This document shows, one piece after another, positions 1 to 6,203 of a stretch of 7,476 nt of DNA (positions are counted from its first letter, which is position 1; every line of letters starts with the position of its first letter). A program made the translations under genes and the position numbers. The notes beneath the pieces were generated by a model. The model saw only the letters and a list, made by a program, of their open reading frames with translations. It was not told where the DNA came from and made no database searches. The DNA is taken from positions 1-7,476 of the forward strand of contig CABSZQ010000060.1 of the NCBI GenBank assembly GCA_902482195.1, given 5' to 3'. This DNA comes from an uncultured Haemophilus sp. (GTDB lineage: Bacteria > Pseudomonadota > Gammaproteobacteria > Enterobacterales > Pasteurellaceae).

Positions 1-1
1 A

Positions 2-976
2 GGTAAATCAAACCAACTCGCCCGTGCAGTAGGTCAAAAACTTGCTCTTGCACCAGGTGAACCAACGGCAAACCCATTCTTTTTATATGGCGGGACAGGT
101 TTAGGTAAAACCCACTTATTACACGCAATCGGTAATGGTATTTTAGCGAATAAGCCAAATGCTCGCGTGCTTTATATCCATGCTAATAACTTTATGCAGC
201 ACATGGTAAAAGCAATGCGTGATAATAAAATGGATCAATTCAAAAAATTCTATCGTTCTCTTGATGCATTATTAGTGGATGATATTCAATTCTTTGCAGA
301 GAAAGAAAAAACGCAAGAGGAATTTTTCCATATTTTCAATAGTTTATTTGAAACTGGTCGTCAAATTATTTTGACCTCTGACCGCTATCCAAAAGAAATT
401 GAAAAAATTGAAGAACGTTTAAAATCTCGTTTCGGTTGGGGTTTAACCACTGCGATTGAGCCACCTGATTTAGAAACTCGTGTTGCGATTTTGCTGAAAA
501 AAGCAGAAGAACATCATATGGAGCTGCCAGAAGAAGTGGCATTCTTTATTGCCCAACGCTTACGCACCAATGTTCGTGAATTAGAAGGTGCCTTAAACCG
601 CGTAAAAGCGATGCAAGACTTCAAAGGTGGTCACATTGATATTGATTTTGTTCGTGACACATTAAAAGATATTCTAGCCTTACAAGAACGTTTGGTAACC
701 ATTGAAAATATTCAGAAAGTCGTGGCAGAATACTATCGAATTAAAGTGGCTGATTTAAAATCAAAAAGCAGAGCAAGATCAGTCACTCGCCCACGCCAAG
801 TTGCGATGGCGTTAGCAAAAGAATTAACCAATAAAAGCTTACCGGAAATAGGCCGAGCCTTTGAACGCGACCATACGACAGTTTTAAATGCCTGTCGTGA
901 AGTGCCAAAATTCCGTGAAAAAGACAGCAGTATTCAAGAAGATTGGGCGAATTTAATTCGCACATTATCTGCATAA
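2..976 (+). CDS. dnaA: Chromosomal replication initiator DnaA, 5'-truncated by the window edge
   Basis: DnaA is the AAA+ ATPase that binds DnaA boxes at oriC, melts the origin and helps load DnaB helicase. The frame is open from base 2, so about 324 C-terminal residues are present; E. coli DnaA has 467, so domains I and II and a little of domain III lie off the left edge. Numbering the fragment from base 2, Walker A GGTGLGKT is at residues 30-37, Walker B LLVDD ends at 94, the sensor 1 stretch ILTSDRYP is near 123-130, and the arginine-finger segment RLKSRFGWG is at 139-147. Sensor 2 ([11 protein letters not shown]) follows. The domain IV DNA-binding signature [11 protein letters not shown] begins at 289. 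The loop before it reads FERDHTTV, one residue shorter than FGGRDHTTV in E. coli. The first internal ATG (base 167) lies after Walker A and is not the start. It is followed directly by dnaN, in the classic dnaA-dnaN-recF order. Confidence 0.98.
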   Translation, partial: GKSNQLARAVGQKLALAPGEPTANPFFLYGGTGLGKTHLLHAIGNGILANKPNARVLYIHANNFMQHMVKAMRDNKMDQFKKFYRSLDALLVDDIQFFAEKEKTQEEFFHIFNSLFETGRQIILTSDRYPKEIEKIEERLKSRFGWGLTTAIEPPDLETRVAILLKKAEEHHMELPEEVAFFIAQRLRTNVRELEGALNRVKAMQDFKGGHIDIDFVRDTLKDILALQERLVTIENIQKVVAEYYRIKVADLKSKSRARSVTRPRQVAMALAKELTNKSLPEIGRAFERDHTTVLNACREVPKFREKDSSIQEDWANLIRTLSA

Positions 977-980
977 GGAG
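975..980 (+). promoter_or_regulatory. dnaN ribosome binding site overlapping the dnaA stop
   Basis: AAGGAG shares two bases with the dnaA TAA stop. Two ATG codons follow in tandem at 984 and 987, with gaps of 3 and 6 bases. The 6-base gap favours the second ATG, which also gives the usual DnaN N-terminus MQFSISRENLLKPL. The overlap suggests that dnaN translation is coupled to that of dnaA. Confidence 0.75.
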
Positions 981-986
981 CCAATG

Positions 987-2087
987 ATGCAATTTAGCAT
1001 TTCAAGAGAAAATCTACTAAAACCCTTACAGCAAGTTTGTGGCGTATTGAGCAATCGTCCGAATATTCCTGTATTAAATAACGTGTTATTACAAATTGAA
1101 GATAACCGTTTAACGATTACAGGTACAGACCTTGAAGTTGAGCTTTCTAGCTATACTCAACTTTCTTCTTCAACGGCAGATGGTGCTTTCACTATTCCGG
1201 CCAAAAAATTCTTAGATATTTGCCGCACGCTATCAGATGAATTTGAAATTACAGTCACCTTTGAAGAAGATCGCGCCATTGTAGAATCAGGCCGCAGTAA
1301 GTTTAATCTCACTACTCTGCCTGCTGAAGAATATCCAAATCTAACGGATTGGCAATCTGAAGTGGATTTTGCCTTACCGCAAAGCACCTTACGTCGCTTA
1401 ATTGAAGCAACCCAATTTTCAATGGCAAATCAGGATGCCCGCTATTTCTTAAACGGCATGAAATTTGAAACCGAAGGTAATTTACTACGTACTGTTGCAA
1501 CTGACGGTCACCGTCTTGCTGTTTGTACGATTGAATTAGATCAAGATCTGCAAACTCATTCGGTTATTCTGCCACGTAAAGGGGTATTAGAACTGAATCG
1601 CCTATTAGAAAGCAGTGATGAACTTGCTCGTTTGCAAATTGGTACAAATAATCTTCGTATCCACTTAAACCACATTGTATTTACCTCAAAACTCATTGAT
1701 GGTCGCTTCCCTGATTACCGTCGTGTTTTACCACGTAATGCAACGCGTATCGTAGAAGGAAACTGGGAAACCTTAAAACAAGCTTTTGTACGAGCTTCGA
1801 TTCTTTCAAATGAACGTGTACGTAGTGTGCGTTTAAACTTAAGTGAAAACCAACTTAAAATTACCGCATCTAACCCTGAACACGAAGTGGCAGAAGAAAT
1901 CGTCGATGTGAATTATCAAGGTGAAGAAATGGAAGTGGGCTTTAATGTGACTTACATTTTAGATGTATTGAACGCCTTAAAATGCCAACAAGTACGTATT
2001 CGCCTCACTGATGCATCATCAAGCTGCTTAATTGAAAACAGCGAAGATGCAAGCGCAGAATACGTCATTATGCCAATGCGCCTCTAG
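987..2087 (+). CDS. dnaN: DNA polymerase III sliding clamp, beta subunit
   Basis: DnaN dimerises into the ring that holds DNA polymerase III and many repair enzymes on DNA. From the ATG at 987 it is 366 residues, exactly the E. coli length. The ATG at 984 would add one Met, but it sits only 3 bases from the Shine-Dalgarno AAGGAG. Recognisable beta-clamp signatures run in order: LLKPLQQV near residue 10, TGTDLEVE near 46, SGRSKFNL, the segment LIEATQFSMANQDARYFLNG in the middle, ATDGHRLAVC, FTSKLIDGRFPDYRRVLP and the C-terminal YVIMPMRL. The last motif contributes to the pocket that binds clamp-binding peptides and is intact. It is the middle gene of the dnaA-dnaN-recF operon, 10 bases after dnaA and 5 bases before recF. 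No truncation or frameshift is seen. Confidence 0.98.
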   Translation: MQFSISRENLLKPLQQVCGVLSNRPNIPVLNNVLLQIEDNRLTITGTDLEVELSSYTQLSSSTADGAFTIPAKKFLDICRTLSDEFEITVTFEEDRAIVESGRSKFNLTTLPAEEYPNLTDWQSEVDFALPQSTLRRLIEATQFSMANQDARYFLNGMKFETEGNLLRTVATDGHRLAVCTIELDQDLQTHSVILPRKGVLELNRLLESSDELARLQIGTNNLRIHLNHIVFTSKLIDGRFPDYRRVLPRNATRIVEGNWETLKQAFVRASILSNERVRSVRLNLSENQLKITASNPEHEVAEEIVDVNYQGEEMEVGFNVTYILDVLNALKCQQVRIRLTDASSSCLIENSEDASAEYVIMPMRL

Positions 2088-2092
2088 AAATA

Positions 2093-3175
2093 ATGGCCAT
2101 TTCCCGCTTAATTGTTGAAAAATTTAGAAATTTAAATGCCGTAGATCTTGAATTTGATCACGGCTTTAACTTTTTAGTCGGCAACAACGGCAGCGGAAAA
2201 ACGAGCTTATTAGAAGCAATTTTTTATCTCGGACATGGACGCTCTTTCAAAAGTGCGGTCGCAAATCGCATCATTTCTTACGACGAACCGCATTTCACGC
2301 TTTTTGGCCAAATTCAAGAAAGCCAGCATCTATGGTCTGTTGGCTTACAAAAACTTCGTCAAGGTAATACCATTGCAAAAATAAACGGTGAAGACGGCAA
2401 TAAAATTGCCGATCTCGCACACCTTTTACCCATGCAATTAATTACGCCTGAAGGACTTACCCTATTAAATGGTGGTCCTAGTTTTCGACGTGCATTTTTA
2501 GATTGGGGTTTATTCCACCACCATAATAGCTTTCATTCCTCTTGGGTCGCCTTAAACCGTTTATTAAAGCAGCGAAATGCCGCACTCAGTCAAAATCAGC
2601 CTTATTCTGCAATAAAAATATGGGACATTGAATTAGCTAAATTAGCCCATCAAGTGAGTGATTGGCGCGCTGAATACGCGGAGGCTTTACGTCCTGAGAT
2701 CGAAAAAACCTGCCAGTTATTTTTACCTGAATTAGAAATTACTGTTAGCTTTCATCAAGGCTGGGAGAAAGAGACAGAATATGGTGAATTATTGGCGCAA
2801 AACTTTGAGCGAGATAAAGCCATTGGCTATACGGTTTCTGGTCCACAAAAAGCCGATTTCCGTTTTAAAGCCAATGGACTCCCCGTGGAAGATGTACTCT
2901 CTCGTGGTCAATTAAAATTATTGATGTGTGCGCTACGTTTAGCCCAAGGTGAGCATTTAATGATTCAAAAACAACGTCATTGTATCTTTCTAATTGATGA
3001 CTTTGCCTCAGAGTTGGATCAACATAAACGTGCGCTTCTAGCTGAACGCTTGCAACAAAGTGGATCTCAAGTCTTTGTTACTGCCATCACTCAAGGCCAG
3101 CTCAAAGAGATGCAAGTGGGAAAAGGAAAATTGTTCCAAGTGGATACCGGTAAGATCACCGAATTACAACCATAA
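2093..3175 (+). CDS. recF: DNA replication and repair protein RecF
   Basis: RecF is an ABC/SMC-like ATPase that works with RecO and RecR to load RecA at single-strand gaps and restart stalled forks. It has 360 residues (E. coli 357). Walker A GNNGSGKTS is at residues 30-38, with the key Lys at 36. The ABC signature LSRGQLKLL starts at residue 269, and Walker B FLIDDFASELD covers about 299-309, with D302/D303 and E307. A RecF-typical stretch, PMQLITPEG followed by LLNGGPSFRRAFLDW, lies near residues 118-143. The ATG is 5 bases after the dnaN stop. The upstream TAGAAATA is a poor ribosome binding site, so translation probably depends on ribosomes finishing dnaN. The gene contains an exact DNA uptake sequence. 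It ends in a convergent junction with nagA. Confidence 0.97.
   Translation: MAISRLIVEKFRNLNAVDLEFDHGFNFLVGNNGSGKTSLLEAIFYLGHGRSFKSAVANRIISYDEPHFTLFGQIQESQHLWSVGLQKLRQGNTIAKINGEDGNKIADLAHLLPMQLITPEGLTLLNGGPSFRRAFLDWGLFHHHNSFHSSWVALNRLLKQRNAALSQNQPYSAIKIWDIELAKLAHQVSDWRAEYAEALRPEIEKTCQLFLPELEITVSFHQGWEKETEYGELLAQNFERDKAIGYTVSGPQKADFRFKANGLPVEDVLSRGQLKLLMCALRLAQGEHLMIQKQRHCIFLIDDFASELDQHKRALLAERLQQSGSQVFVTAITQGQLKEMQVGKGKLFQVDTGKITELQP
2251..2259 (+). repeat. DNA uptake sequence inside recF
   Basis: This is an exact AAGTGCGGT core, preceded by A, so it fits the longer AAAGTGCGGT form. It is read in frame as the residues Lys-Ser-Ala-Val of RecF. Such 9-mers mark DNA for preferential uptake in naturally competent Haemophilus-type Pasteurellaceae. 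Confidence 0.9.
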
Positions 3176-3207
3176 AAAATAATCCGATCGGTTTAAGGAT
3201 CGGATTA
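3174..3207 (-). terminator. Intrinsic terminator of the leftward nan-nag operon
   Basis: A perfect 10-bp stem, TAATCCGATC (3180-3189) and GATCGGATTA (3198-3207), encloses an 8-base loop. Read on the minus strand, it is followed at once by six T residues (3179-3174), the form of a Rho-independent terminator. It lies 31 bases beyond the nagA stop, and the T-run overlaps the recF stop codon. On the plus strand the stem is followed only by CGTTTAAAAC, so termination of the recF transcript here is probably weaker. I infer both functions from structure alone. Confidence 0.85.
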
Positions 3208-3230
3208 CGTTTAAAACAATGCTATTTTTG

Positions 3231-3239
3231 ACCTCACTT
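3231..3239 (-). repeat. Degenerate DNA uptake sequence at the nagA stop
   Basis: The minus strand reads AAGTGAGGT, one base from the uptake core AAGTGCGGT (C to A at position 6). The flanks look authentic: A before the core and CAAAAAT after it, matching the AT-rich tail usual for these elements. Its first A is the last base of the nagA TAA stop. It is probably a decayed or not yet perfect uptake site. Confidence 0.55.
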
Positions 3240-4384
3240 TAGTTTGGTTTCCATTCACCATTCAATACGGTACCTATCACATCATAATCTTTTGTGAATA
3301 CCGCCAAGTTTGCTACTTTTCCGGCTTCAACTGAGCCTAAACGGTCATCTACGCCAATCGCTCTTGCTGGGTAAAGGTTACTCATGCGAATTGCTTCCGC
3401 TAATGGAATTTCTACATACTCTACAGCATTCTTAATAGATTCCATCATGGTAATTGATGCACCCGCAATCGTACCGTTTGCATCGTAGCAACGACCTTCT
3501 TTCACATAAATCGGTTTTCCTACAAAAGTGAAAGTTTCCAATTCAGGTGGTGCACCTGCAGCAGCAAGAGAATCGGTCACGATACAAAGTTTGTCACCTT
3601 TCGCTTTTTTATCTAAACGAACGTTACCAAAATTCACATGCACGCCATCTACAATAATTCCCGTGTAAACATCGGAGTCTAACACTGCGCCAACTACGCC
3701 CATCGCTCGTCCTGAACTGATCGGCGACATGGCATTATGCAAGTGTGTCGCAAAGGTTGCCCCTTTATGAAAGGCGGCTTTTGCTACTTCATAAGTCGCA
3801 TTAGAATGACCTATAGATACGATAATACCCGCTTTTACAAAGTCAGGAATATATTGTACCGTTGGATTTTCAGCGGCAATGGTCAGTTTGGTGATAACAT
3901 CCGCGTTATCACATAAGAAATCTTTCATCTCTGGCGTCGCTTCACGGATATATTCCGGGCGATGCACGCCTTTTTTCTCTAAGCTCAAATAAGGTCCTTC
4001 GATGTGTAAGCCAAGCGCTTGATTTTTATGCTTATTCAAATATTCACGCATGATACTTACTGCGCGTTTAATATCTTCATCTGGTGCAGTAATAAACGTT
4101 GGCAAGAAACTGGTACAGCCTGATTTTAAGTTCGTGGCTTGCATAATTTCTAATGTTTCCACGCTTGTTTGATCGTTAAACATCACGCCGCCACAGCCAT
4201 TTAATTGTAAATCAATAAAACCTGCAGTGAGATTATGACCTTTTAAATCAATAGTTTTAATCCCGCTTTCTAATTCGCTTTGTGGAATAACGGATTGAAT
4301 ATATTCCCCTTCAATAACCACTGCATAATCTCTTAACACTTCATTTTTCGTGTAGATTACGCTGTTAATTAATGCATACTTCAT
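3239..4384 (-). CDS. nagA: N-acetylglucosamine-6-phosphate deacetylase
   Basis: NagA removes acetate from GlcNAc6P to give GlcN6P in the cytoplasm, the step before NagB. It is an amidohydrolase-superfamily enzyme of 381 residues from this start (E. coli 382). Visible motifs are the substrate-loop sequence DLQLNGCGG near residue 58, the metal-site Glu in GLHIEGPY (E129), the metal-site His residues in GHSNAT (H193) and THLHNAM (H214), the substrate-contacting DGVHV (H249), and the catalytic Asp in CIVTDS (D271). All expected key residues are present. An adjacent ATG at 4387 would add one Met. AGGA of the site AGGAAGG lies 7 bases from the chosen ATG but only 4 from the other, so the inner one is preferred. 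It is the last gene of the operon, with nagB 36 bases upstream, and is followed by the hairpin terminator. Confidence 0.96.
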   Translation of the reverse strand: MKYALINSVIYTKNEVLRDYAVVIEGEYIQSVIPQSELESGIKTIDLKGHNLTAGFIDLQLNGCGGVMFNDQTSVETLEIMQATNLKSGCTSFLPTFITAPDEDIKRAVSIMREYLNKHKNQALGLHIEGPYLSLEKKGVHRPEYIREATPEMKDFLCDNADVITKLTIAAENPTVQYIPDFVKAGIIVSIGHSNATYEVAKAAFHKGATFATHLHNAMSPISSGRAMGVVGAVLDSDVYTGIIVDGVHVNFGNVRLDKKAKGDKLCIVTDSLAAAGAPPELETFTFVGKPIYVKEGRCYDANGTIAGASITMMESIKNAVEYVEIPLAEAIRMSNLYPARAIGVDDRLGSVEAGKVANLAVFTKDYDVIGTVLNGEWKPN

Positions 4385-4388
4385 CATA

Positions 4389-4395
4389 CCTTCCT
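4389..4395 (-). promoter_or_regulatory. nagA ribosome binding site
   Basis: The minus strand reads AGGAAGG just upstream of a tandem ATG-ATG (4387 and 4384). With AGGA as the pairing core, the gaps are 4 and 7 bases, which favours the start at 4384. The same AGGAAGG motif precedes nagB. Confidence 0.6.
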
Positions 4396-4413
4396 AAAAT
4401 CCAATTAAAATTA

Positions 4414-4422
4414 ACCGCACTT
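4414..4422 (-). repeat. DNA uptake sequence fused to the nagB stop codon
   Basis: The minus strand reads an exact AAGTGCGGT. Its first two A residues are the last two bases of the nagB TAA stop, so gene end and uptake site are built from the same bases. It fills part of the short nagB-nagA gap. Confidence 0.9.
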
Positions 4423-5224
4423 ATAACACACTATGAATCGCGCGACCTTCCAATTCAGTAAAATATTTCACTGTTTTGACTTTCAATTCTTGCAATGCTG
4501 GCTCATCACATACCAAAACGAAATGACGATGAAGCTGTAAAGCACTCACTGTCCAAAGGTGATTAATACTGCCCTCTACGGCTGCTTGTACGGCTAAGGC
4601 TTTATTATGACCCGTTGCTAAAATCATCACTTCTTCTGCATCAAGTAATGTCCCTACACCGATTGTTAAAGCATATTTTGGTACTTGATTTACATCGTTA
4701 TTAAAGAAACGAGAATTCGCGATAATAGTATCTGGCGTTAAGGTTTTAATACGGGTACGCGAACTTAAAGAAGACGCAGGCTCATTAAAGGCAATATGGC
4801 CATCAACACCTACACCGCCCATAAACAAATGAATTTTGCCATAAGATTTAATTTTTTCTTCATAACGGCGGCATTCTTCATCATGGTCATTGGTATTACC
4901 ATTTAAAATATTGATATTTTGCGGTTGAATATCAATATGGTTGAAGAAATTATTATGCATAAAACTGTGATAGCTTTCTGGATGTTCTTTTGGTAAGCCC
5001 ACATATTCATCCATATTGAAGGTCACCACATGTTTAAAACTCACTTCTCCCGCTTGATTTAATTTAATCAATTCTTGATAGGTCTTAAGTGGTGTACTGC
5101 CTGTTGGTAAACCTAATACAAAAGGACGTTCTGCTGTAGGTTTGAAATGATTAATTCGATCAGCAATATGACGCGCCGCCCAACGGCTGACTTGTTGTTC
5201 ATTGTTCAGAGGAATGAGACGCAT
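4421..5224 (-). CDS. nagB: Glucosamine-6-phosphate deaminase
   Basis: NagB converts GlcN6P to fructose-6-phosphate and ammonia, passing amino-sugar carbon to glycolysis. From this ATG it has 267 residues (E. coli 266) and begins MRLIPLNN like the family. E. coli active-site residues are conserved at the same positions: the phosphate loop LPTGSTP (39-45), D72 and E73 in NMDEY, D141 and H143 in GVGVDGH, and E148 in FNEP. The residues of the GlcNAc6P allosteric site (S151, R158, K160) and the C-terminal Tyr in VKYF are also kept, so allosteric activation is plausible. A GTG at 5248 would extend the protein by 8 residues, but AAGGAAGG sits 5 bases before 5224, so the shorter form is chosen. An 88-base gap separates it from nanA upstream. 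Its substrate GlcN6P is the known ligand of SiaR in H. influenzae. Confidence 0.97.
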   Translation of the reverse strand: MRLIPLNNEQQVSRWAARHIADRINHFKPTAERPFVLGLPTGSTPLKTYQELIKLNQAGEVSFKHVVTFNMDEYVGLPKEHPESYHSFMHNNFFNHIDIQPQNINILNGNTNDHDEECRRYEEKIKSYGKIHLFMGGVGVDGHIAFNEPASSLSSRTRIKTLTPDTIIANSRFFNNDVNQVPKYALTIGVGTLLDAEEVMILATGHNKALAVQAAVEGSINHLWTVSALQLHRHFVLVCDEPALQELKVKTVKYFTELEGRAIHSVL

Positions 5225-5229
5225 AATAA

Positions 5230-5237
5230 CCTTCCTT
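5230..5237 (-). promoter_or_regulatory. nagB ribosome binding site deciding the start
   Basis: The minus strand reads AAGGAAGG with a 5-base spacer before the ATG at 5224. It lies inside the 8-residue extension that a GTG start at 5248 would produce, so it argues for the start homologous to E. coli NagB. Confidence 0.75.
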
Positions 5238-5255
5238 ATCAGTACCACACCGACA

Positions 5256-5286
5256 TTCTTTCCTCTCCGATAGAGAGAGGAAAGAA
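5256..5286 (-). repeat. Perfect inverted repeat in the nanA-nagB gap, 12-bp arms
   Basis: TTCTTTCCTCTC (5256-5267) is exactly complementary in reverse to GAGAGGAAAGAA (5275-5286), with a 7-base loop. One arm is all pyrimidine and the other all purine. In the nan-nag transcript it would form a strong hairpin 31 bases before the nagB start codon. On the minus strand it is followed by TGTCGGTGTGG and on the plus strand by GTAAGTGCGG, so neither side has the T-run of a classic terminator. It could be an RNA processing or stability element, a partial attenuator, or an operator. The sequence does not say which. Confidence 0.6.
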
Positions 5287-5288
5287 GT

Positions 5289-5297
5289 AAGTGCGGT
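5289..5297 (+). repeat. DNA uptake sequence in the nanA-nagB gap
   Basis: This is an exact AAGTGCGGT, three bases from the large inverted repeat. The following bases CACTTTTCC give an AT-rich tail. They also make a small 5-bp hairpin with the uptake core: AAGTG, loop CGGT, then CACTT. Confidence 0.9.
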
Positions 5298-5312
5298 CAC
5301 TTTTCCATTAAT

Positions 5313-6191
5313 TTATAAATATTTTGCTTTTAACTCTTTCGCTTTCGCTAATTGCTCTGGTGTTGCTTTCGCTGTCATTGGCTCACGGCAATAACCTGCA
5401 TCCACACCATCTAGTTTCAATAACTCTTTGATAGTGAGATATAAGCCATTCGCTAAAATGCCTTCGATAAGGTCATTGGTCACGTGTTGAACTTGAAGCG
5501 CATCAGCCAATTTACCTTGTTTGGTTAATTCAAAGATTTGTCTTGCACGCACACCATTTACGTTGAATGTACTACCAATCGCACCATCTACACCAAGAGA
5601 TACTGCCGGCACCATCATTTCATCAAAACCAGCCCAAATGAGGTGATTTGGATAAGCTTTTTTCAAACGTTCTAATAAATAGAAGTCCCCAGCGGTAAAT
5701 TTCACACCAAGCACTTTCGGGTTTTTATAAAGTTCGCCGAATTGCTCAATACCCATGTTCACACCTGTTAAGAACGGAATTGAGTACACGATCATGTTAT
5801 TGCCTGTTTCTGCAATAATGGTGTCGTAGTAATGTTTGATTTCAGGGAAGCTGAATTTATAGTAGAACGGGGTTACTGCAGAAAGACTGTCATAGCCTAA
5901 TTCCGTTGCATATTTACCTAATTCCACTGCTTCATGTAAGTTCACGCTACCCACTTGTGCGATTAGCGCAACTTGGTCTTTTGCTTCATCTTTCGCGATA
6001 CGGAAAATTTGTTTTTTCTCTTCCGTAGAAAGCATAAAGTTTTCACCTGTTGAACCGCCTACATATAAACCATCAATTTTCATCTTATCAATGTTATAGC
6101 GAATAATTTCACGCAAACCTTTTTCATTGATAGAGCCATCTTCATTGAATGATACTAATAACGCACTAAAAATACCTTTTAAGTTACGCAT
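5313..6191 (-). CDS. nanA: N-acetylneuraminate lyase
   Basis: NanA cleaves N-acetylneuraminate reversibly to N-acetylmannosamine and pyruvate, the committing step of sialic acid catabolism. It is a class I aldolase of the DHDPS/NAL family with a TIM-barrel fold, acting in the cytoplasm. At 292 residues it is close to the E. coli enzyme (297). Visible motifs are the carboxylate-binding GGSTGEN (45-51), the catalytic Tyr in VYSIP (Y136), and the Schiff-base Lys in GVKFTAGD (K164), all at the positions expected for the family. The FTAGD stretch and the downstream AGFDEM segment, typical of sialic acid lyases, favour this over dihydrodipicolinate synthase. The ATG is preceded by AGGAG with a 6-base spacer. 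It starts 9 bases after siaR, and its ribosome binding site uses the siaR stop codon. Confidence 0.97.
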   Translation of the reverse strand: MRNLKGIFSALLVSFNEDGSINEKGLREIIRYNIDKMKIDGLYVGGSTGENFMLSTEEKKQIFRIAKDEAKDQVALIAQVGSVNLHEAVELGKYATELGYDSLSAVTPFYYKFSFPEIKHYYDTIIAETGNNMIVYSIPFLTGVNMGIEQFGELYKNPKVLGVKFTAGDFYLLERLKKAYPNHLIWAGFDEMMVPAVSLGVDGAIGSTFNVNGVRARQIFELTKQGKLADALQVQHVTNDLIEGILANGLYLTIKELLKLDGVDAGYCREPMTAKATPEQLAKAKELKAKYL

Positions 6192-6197
6192 TTTTCT

Positions 6198-6203
6198 CTC
6201 CTA
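6198..6203 (-). promoter_or_regulatory. nanA ribosome binding site embedded in the siaR stop
   Basis: The minus strand reads TAGGAG. TAG is the siaR stop codon, and AGGAG is the ribosome binding site 6 bases before the nanA ATG. Ribosomes finishing siaR therefore occupy the nanA initiation site, which suggests coupling. Confidence 0.75.

Noticed and set aside
783..1500. Minus-strand open frames of 62-76 codons opposite dnaA and dnaN (783-992, 1157-1387, 1312-1500)
   Set aside because: They lie antisense to strongly conserved coding sequence, overlap each other, and show no recognisable protein family.
1658..1666. DnaA-box-like GTATCCACT inside dnaN
   Set aside because: It has two mismatches to TTATCCACA, occurs singly inside coding sequence, and there is no origin-like AT-rich cluster nearby.
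2578..2590. Possible further uptake sequence GCCGCACTC in recF
   Set aside because: It has two mismatches to the 9-base core and lacks the AT-rich tail on the correct side.
5225..5248. Upstream GTG start for nagB adding 8 residues
   Set aside because: The extension has no counterpart in E. coli NagB, and the good ribosome binding site AAGGAAGG lies inside it, serving the ATG at 5224.
5256..5286. nanA-nagB hairpin as an intrinsic terminator
   Set aside because: The stem is strong, but neither side is followed by a run of T residues, so it is recorded only as an inverted repeat.
5225..5312. Internal sigma-70 promoter before nagB
   Set aside because: Reading the minus strand of the gap, I found no convincing pair of -35 and -10 hexamers; TACTGAT is the nearest -10-like string and lacks a partner.
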